Positions 5,896 through 8,662 of a DNA stretch of 8,662 nucleotides are shown in pieces. The position numbers and the translations under genes were made by a program. Position 1 is the stretch's first letter; each line of letters starts with the position of its first letter. Under the pieces are notes generated by a model. It was not told the origin of the DNA, searched no databases, and saw nothing but the letters and a program-made list of their open reading frames with translations. Source of the stretch: JASFEQ01 sp050122535 (GTDB taxonomy: Bacteria > Desulfobacterota > DSM-4660 > Desulfatiglandales > HGW-15); NCBI GenBank assembly GCA_050122535.1, contig JASFIT010000190.1, positions 1 to 8,662 of the forward strand, given 5' to 3'.

Positions 5896-8106
5896 CTACC
5901 CGACCATAGGCGAGTCGTTCTCATAGCTCTTGACCTTATACACCTTGCATTGAAAAGTTCTAAGGGGCCAAGACCCTAAGGCCTCATCACATGTCTCCTC
6001 ATCACTAGAGGTGCAGACATTGATGTTGGAGACCCAGACGCCGTGAAGCCACGGTTCTTCTCCGGGCATCTCCGGATACCACCATCCGTGCTGGGCGTGT
6101 ACCACGCGAGGATCAAGATCCTTATCAAGTGTTACTTTTTGCATGACACGACCATGCTGCGTCTCGATCCAGGCCCAATCCCCCTCTGCAACACCCACTT
6201 CTTTTGCTGTGTCAGGGTGGATCTGCATTTTGGCCCAGGGATAGCGTTTGCGTAGCGTTTCCACCTGGCGGTGCTCAGAATGAAAAAATGGATGGAAGCG
6301 GCCACCCGTGATGAGAATCAACGGATACGCATTTGATAGTTCAGGAGTTCTCGTAGGGCTTTCCGGAGGTTCTTTATAGGACGGGAGTGGATCATAACCC
6401 AAAGTCTCCATCACCGTGGAATAGAGTTCAATCTTCCCCGTCGGTGTTCCAAATCCGGTCTTCTCATATTTTTTATACGCAAATTTCTTCGTAGCCAACC
6501 GGCCCTTTTTGACCAGTTCCTTGAAAGTTGTTCCTAGGGGCTCAAGCCGATAATCGTAATACGCCTCCACCGTCTCCCAGGGCCAATACTCCTCCTGACC
6601 CAGCCGAATACCCAGACCGCGCCAGAAATCATAGTCATTGCGACGATCATATTTTCCCGGAATGGAAGGAGGCAAAGCGGCCTCTCCCGCTCTTATGACA
6701 GGCGTCGTGTTATGGTAGTTCCACAAGAAGGAACGCTCCAGCCACAGGGCGCTGGGCAACACATAGTCGGCCAACTGGGCGCTGGGTGTCATGAAATAGT
6801 CCACAACCACGTAAAGATCCAGGCTCTTAAGGGCTTTGTGGACCAGTTTGGTATTGGGGATGGTGACCATGGGGTTCGAGGATAAGGTGATCAAGGCACG
6901 CACCGGATAGGGGTCACTATAAGCAATCGCCTTGTAAAGAGACGGCGCTGGGGCCATACACGTATATCCGAACATATCACAGCGCTTGCCCCAGACGCGC
7001 TCCACATTGCTCTGGACCAACTCATACCCGGGCCATGTGTAAAGACGGAATTGATTACCTAAGATTTTGCTGCGCTGTTCTTTGGGCAAGGCATCCGCAA
7101 GCTCAATCTCATGTTCCGTTATAAAGGATGCAGGACCCATGAGTTCTTCTCCACCTTTCACATCCACATTGCCCACAATGGCCGATATGATATGTCGAAG
7201 TGCGATTGCATCATAAGAATTGGGTTGATGGGCCACCCCCATGCCTTCCATGGCACACGATGGCTTGTTGGTGGCGAACATGCGAGCGGCAGTAACGATT
7301 TGCTTCTTTGGGACCCAGGTGATCTCGGAGACCTTATCAACGGGATATTCTTTGGCCCGATCAGCCAGCTCGTCAAAGCCGTGGCACCACTGAGTGACAA
7401 ATTTCTTATCGTAAAGTTCTTCCTCGATAATGACATTGATCATGCCCAAGAGCAATGCGGCATCCGTTCCTGGGCGAATCTGGAGCCACATGTCTGCCTT
7501 TTCGGCAGCCTCTGCGCGGCGGGGATCAATAACGATGAGTTTGGTGCCTCCTTTCTTGCCCTTGAGATACCCTTCCCAAATGGTCTGGTGCGAGTAAGGT
7601 GGATTGCGGCCTATGAGCATCAGGCACTTCGTACTCTCCAATTTTTCAACGTTCATCCAATAGGGCCACCAACCAAAAAGTGTGGTAGCCACCACAGCCG
7701 AGTTGCCGTGGCAGATCTGGGCTTGGCCGCACTGGTTTGGACTGCCGAACAGGTTTAGGAATCGAGAGTTGAGCTCTTCATAAGACCTGCTTGTGCCGGC
7801 AGTGACACCCAGCGTTTCAGCCCCATAATGGTCTTTGAGTTTTTGCAATTTGGCGGCAATTTCATCCAGGGCTTCATCCCATGTGATCTTCTGCCACTTG
7901 TTTTCCCCCTTTTCACCAATTCGCTTAAGGGGGTAGTTTAAGCGGTCCGGGTGGTAGAATCGCTCCAAGTCTGAACAGTATTTGCGGGGACAGGCCTTGA
8001 TTGGGGATCTTGCGATCTTAAGAAGTTGACCGTCTTCAACCTCCACCTTGAGACGGCATCGGGGCTTGCACCAAAAACATAAAGAATATTTGATTTCTTT
8101 TGCCAT
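5896..8106 (-). CDS. Cytoplasmic molybdopterin oxidoreductase (DMSO reductase superfamily)
   Basis: A 736-residue catalytic subunit binding bis-MGD and one [4Fe-4S] cluster. Cluster ligands are C10, C13, C17 and probably C39 (C44 is an alternative). C132-H133 in ICHGNSA is the molybdenum-ligand position, the site of Sec or Cys in formate dehydrogenases. LIVIDPRRAEAAEKADMWLQIRPGTDAAL (190-218) and DYFMTPSAQLADYVLPSALWLER fit the cofactor-binding domains; the C-terminal ~120 residues (HPDTAKEVGVAEGDWAWIE onward) form the typical beta-barrel. The start at 8106 is chosen because AGGAGGTGA lies immediately upstream; an in-frame ATG at 8145 would add 13 unlikely residues. No Tat signal is present, so it is cytoplasmic. 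From memory, domain order and many blocks resemble acetylene hydratase, but that enzyme has Ile after the Mo-ligand Cys. No iron-sulfur or membrane partner gene adjoins it. Substrate unknown. Confidence 0.93.
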   Translation of the reverse strand: MAKEIKYSLCFWCKPRCRLKVEVEDGQLLKIARSPIKACPRKYCSDLERFYHPDRLNYPLKRIGEKGENKWQKITWDEALDEIAAKLQKLKDHYGAETLGVTAGTSRSYEELNSRFLNLFGSPNQCGQAQICHGNSAVVATTLFGWWPYWMNVEKLESTKCLMLIGRNPPYSHQTIWEGYLKGKKGGTKLIVIDPRRAEAAEKADMWLQIRPGTDAALLLGMINVIIEEELYDKKFVTQWCHGFDELADRAKEYPVDKVSEITWVPKKQIVTAARMFATNKPSCAMEGMGVAHQPNSYDAIALRHIISAIVGNVDVKGGEELMGPASFITEHEIELADALPKEQRSKILGNQFRLYTWPGYELVQSNVERVWGKRCDMFGYTCMAPAPSLYKAIAYSDPYPVRALITLSSNPMVTIPNTKLVHKALKSLDLYVVVDYFMTPSAQLADYVLPSALWLERSFLWNYHNTTPVIRAGEAALPPSIPGKYDRRNDYDFWRGLGIRLGQEEYWPWETVEAYYDYRLEPLGTTFKELVKKGRLATKKFAYKKYEKTGFGTPTGKIELYSTVMETLGYDPLPSYKEPPESPTRTPELSNAYPLILITGGRFHPFFHSEHRQVETLRKRYPWAKMQIHPDTAKEVGVAEGDWAWIETQHGRVMQKVTLDKDLDPRVVHAQHGWWYPEMPGEEPWLHGVWVSNINVCTSSDEETCDEALGSWPLRTFQCKVYKVKSYENDSPMVG

Positions 8107-8110
8107 TTGT

Positions 8111-8119
8111 TCACCTCCT
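8111..8119 (-). promoter_or_regulatory. Ribosome site deciding the molybdoenzyme start
   Basis: AGGAGGTGA on the minus strand is complementary to the 16S rRNA 3' end over nine bases. Its AGGAGG core is seven bases from the ATG at 8106. The more distal in-frame ATG at 8145 has no such site, so 8106 is the better start. Confidence 0.85.
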
Positions 8120-8171
8120 AAAAGGACTCCATTCGCTTCGCTCACGCTAGCCCATCTCCTCTGGCGGTCCT

Positions 8172-8202
8172 ATTTTATTCTAGGAAAGGGCAAATGAGTC
8201 AA
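8172..8202 (-). promoter_or_regulatory. Candidate promoter of the molybdoenzyme gene
   Basis: On the minus strand TTGACT (8202-8197) and TAAAAT (8177-8172) are good boxes separated by a long 19-base spacer. Start near 8165. The suboptimal spacing suits an activated promoter, and the palindrome at 8222-8242 would be centred near -67. A second inverted repeat, AAATGA-N6-TCATTT (8192-8209), overlaps the -35 box. Confidence 0.42.
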
Positions 8203-8221
8203 TTCATTTAATTTTATGGCG

Positions 8222-8242
8222 GGTATAAGCTGTTCTTATACC
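8222..8242. promoter_or_regulatory. Probable LysR-type operator in the divergent promoter region
   Basis: GGTATAAG and CTTATACC are perfect 8-base inverted repeats around a five-base spacer. The core ATAAG-N5-CTTAT (8225-8239) shows T-N11-A (T8226, A8238), the hallmark of LysR-type binding sites. It is centred at 8232, about 59 bp before the predicted UbiD start site and 67 bp before that of the molybdoenzyme, so one site could activate both. That the LysR-type protein at 4704-5651 binds it is inference from proximity. Confidence 0.6.
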
Positions 8243-8254
8243 GGGAAATTTCCT

Positions 8255-8284
8255 TTGACGTAATATTCGCTCCTGGCTTATATT
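8255..8284 (+). promoter_or_regulatory. Candidate promoter of the UbiD-family gene
   Basis: TTGACG (8255-8260), 18 bases, then TATATT (8279-8284), with the predicted start near 8291. That gives a leader of about 127 nt before the ATG at 8418, in which no other gene or convincing regulatory fold is seen. Confidence 0.5.
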
Positions 8285-8417
8285 ATCTCCCCTTGGAAAT
8301 GGTGTTCCTAAAGCGTACATAGGACGAAAAAGAACCCAGTGGATCAACGGGCAAGTTGAAGGCTGAAAGATAAAACAGACTAAGACGTTTCATAACACAA
8401 GAAAGGGAGGTCTCACT

Positions 8418-8662
8418 ATGTTCGATGACATGCAGAGTTTCATATCGGCTTTGGAAGAAAAGGGAAAGTTACGGAAGATAAATGGCGCCCACTGGGATCT
8501 GGAAATCGGCACCATTCACGAAATCGTCAGTGAAAGATTAGGTCCAGCGCTCCTATTCGATGAAATACCAGGGTATCCTAAAGGATTCCGGGTGGCCACG
8601 AACCTATTAAATTTCAAACTGGGTCAGAAGTTGGCATTGGGTGTGGATGAAGCGATGGGCGA
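8418..8662 (+). CDS. UbiD-family (de)carboxylase, N-terminal part, cut by the window edge
   Basis: The first 81 codons of a gene running off the right edge. GGGAGG lies seven bases before the ATG. The start MFDDMQSFISALEEKGKLRK, followed by DLEIGTIHEIVSERLGPALLFDEIPGYPKGFRVATNLL, is typical of the UbiD N-terminus. UbiD enzymes use prenylated FMN (made by UbiX) to decarboxylate or carboxylate aromatic and alpha,beta-unsaturated acids. The family covers ubiquinone synthesis as well as anaerobic phenol, benzene and naphthalene carboxylases. The catalytic Arg and Glu residues lie beyond the window, so activity cannot be checked. Divergence from a molybdoenzyme with a shared LysR-type operator suggests a catabolic role rather than quinone synthesis (inference). 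Confidence 0.9.
   Translation, partial: MFDDMQSFISALEEKGKLRKINGAHWDLEIGTIHEIVSERLGPALLFDEIPGYPKGFRVATNLLNFKLGQKLALGVDEAMG

Noticed and set aside
7111..7758. A 215-codon plus-strand ORF
   Set aside because: Fully antisense to the molybdoenzyme gene; the composition looks like a shadow frame.
5896..8106. Assignment of the molybdoenzyme as acetylene hydratase, or as a second selenoprotein
   Set aside because: The residue after the molybdenum-ligand Cys is His, not the Ile of acetylene hydratase, and the ligand codon encodes Cys with no in-frame UGA.

Overview
The window looks like chromosomal DNA of an anaerobic bacterium, most likely a deltaproteobacterium (Desulfobacterota). This is inference. 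It rests on a probable selenoprotein with an in-frame UGA and a bacterial-type SECIS hairpin, a cytoplasmic molybdopterin enzyme related to the formate dehydrogenase/acetylene hydratase branch, a UbiD-family (de)carboxylase, and compact genes with strong AGGAGG ribosome sites. No mobile element, CRISPR array, rRNA or tRNA was seen.

Left part (1-2974, all genes on the minus strand): a strong leftward promoter (119-147) and the first 16 codons of an unknown gene cut by the window edge; a 680-residue intracellular GH15 glucoamylase-type hydrolase (262-2304); and a thioredoxin-like protein with C-terminal TPR-like helices (2405-2974). The last gene is easily misread as a 150-residue ORF starting at Met40. 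Extended to its real start, codon 34 is TGA, exactly where the first Cys of a CxxC redox motif belongs (Sec-Ile-Gly-Cys). A hairpin with a G in its loop begins its 5' arm 16 nt and its loop 23 nt after the UGA. This is the most interesting feature of the window.

Middle part (2975-5895): a hairpin-rich leader upstream of the selenoprotein; a clear intrinsic terminator (3181-3209) closing the transcript of a short, sensor-less GGDEF protein (3310-3876); a flavin-reductase-like FMN protein (4022-4501); and, divergent from it, a LysR-type regulator (4704-5651). A terminator and a second perfect palindrome (5749-5824) separate the regulator from the convergent molybdoenzyme gene.

Right part (5896-8662): a 736-residue soluble molybdopterin oxidoreductase with an N-terminal [4Fe-4S] motif and a Cys molybdenum ligand. 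It is divergently transcribed from a UbiD-family gene that runs off the right edge. The 311-bp divergent region holds an ATAAG-N5-CTTAT palindrome with T-N11-A spacing, placed near -59 and -67 from the two predicted start sites, as expected for a LysR-type operator. The local LysR protein is the nearest candidate to bind it. Together, regulator, molybdoenzyme and UbiD protein could form a catabolic module for an aromatic or other unsaturated substrate; the substrate cannot be read from this window.
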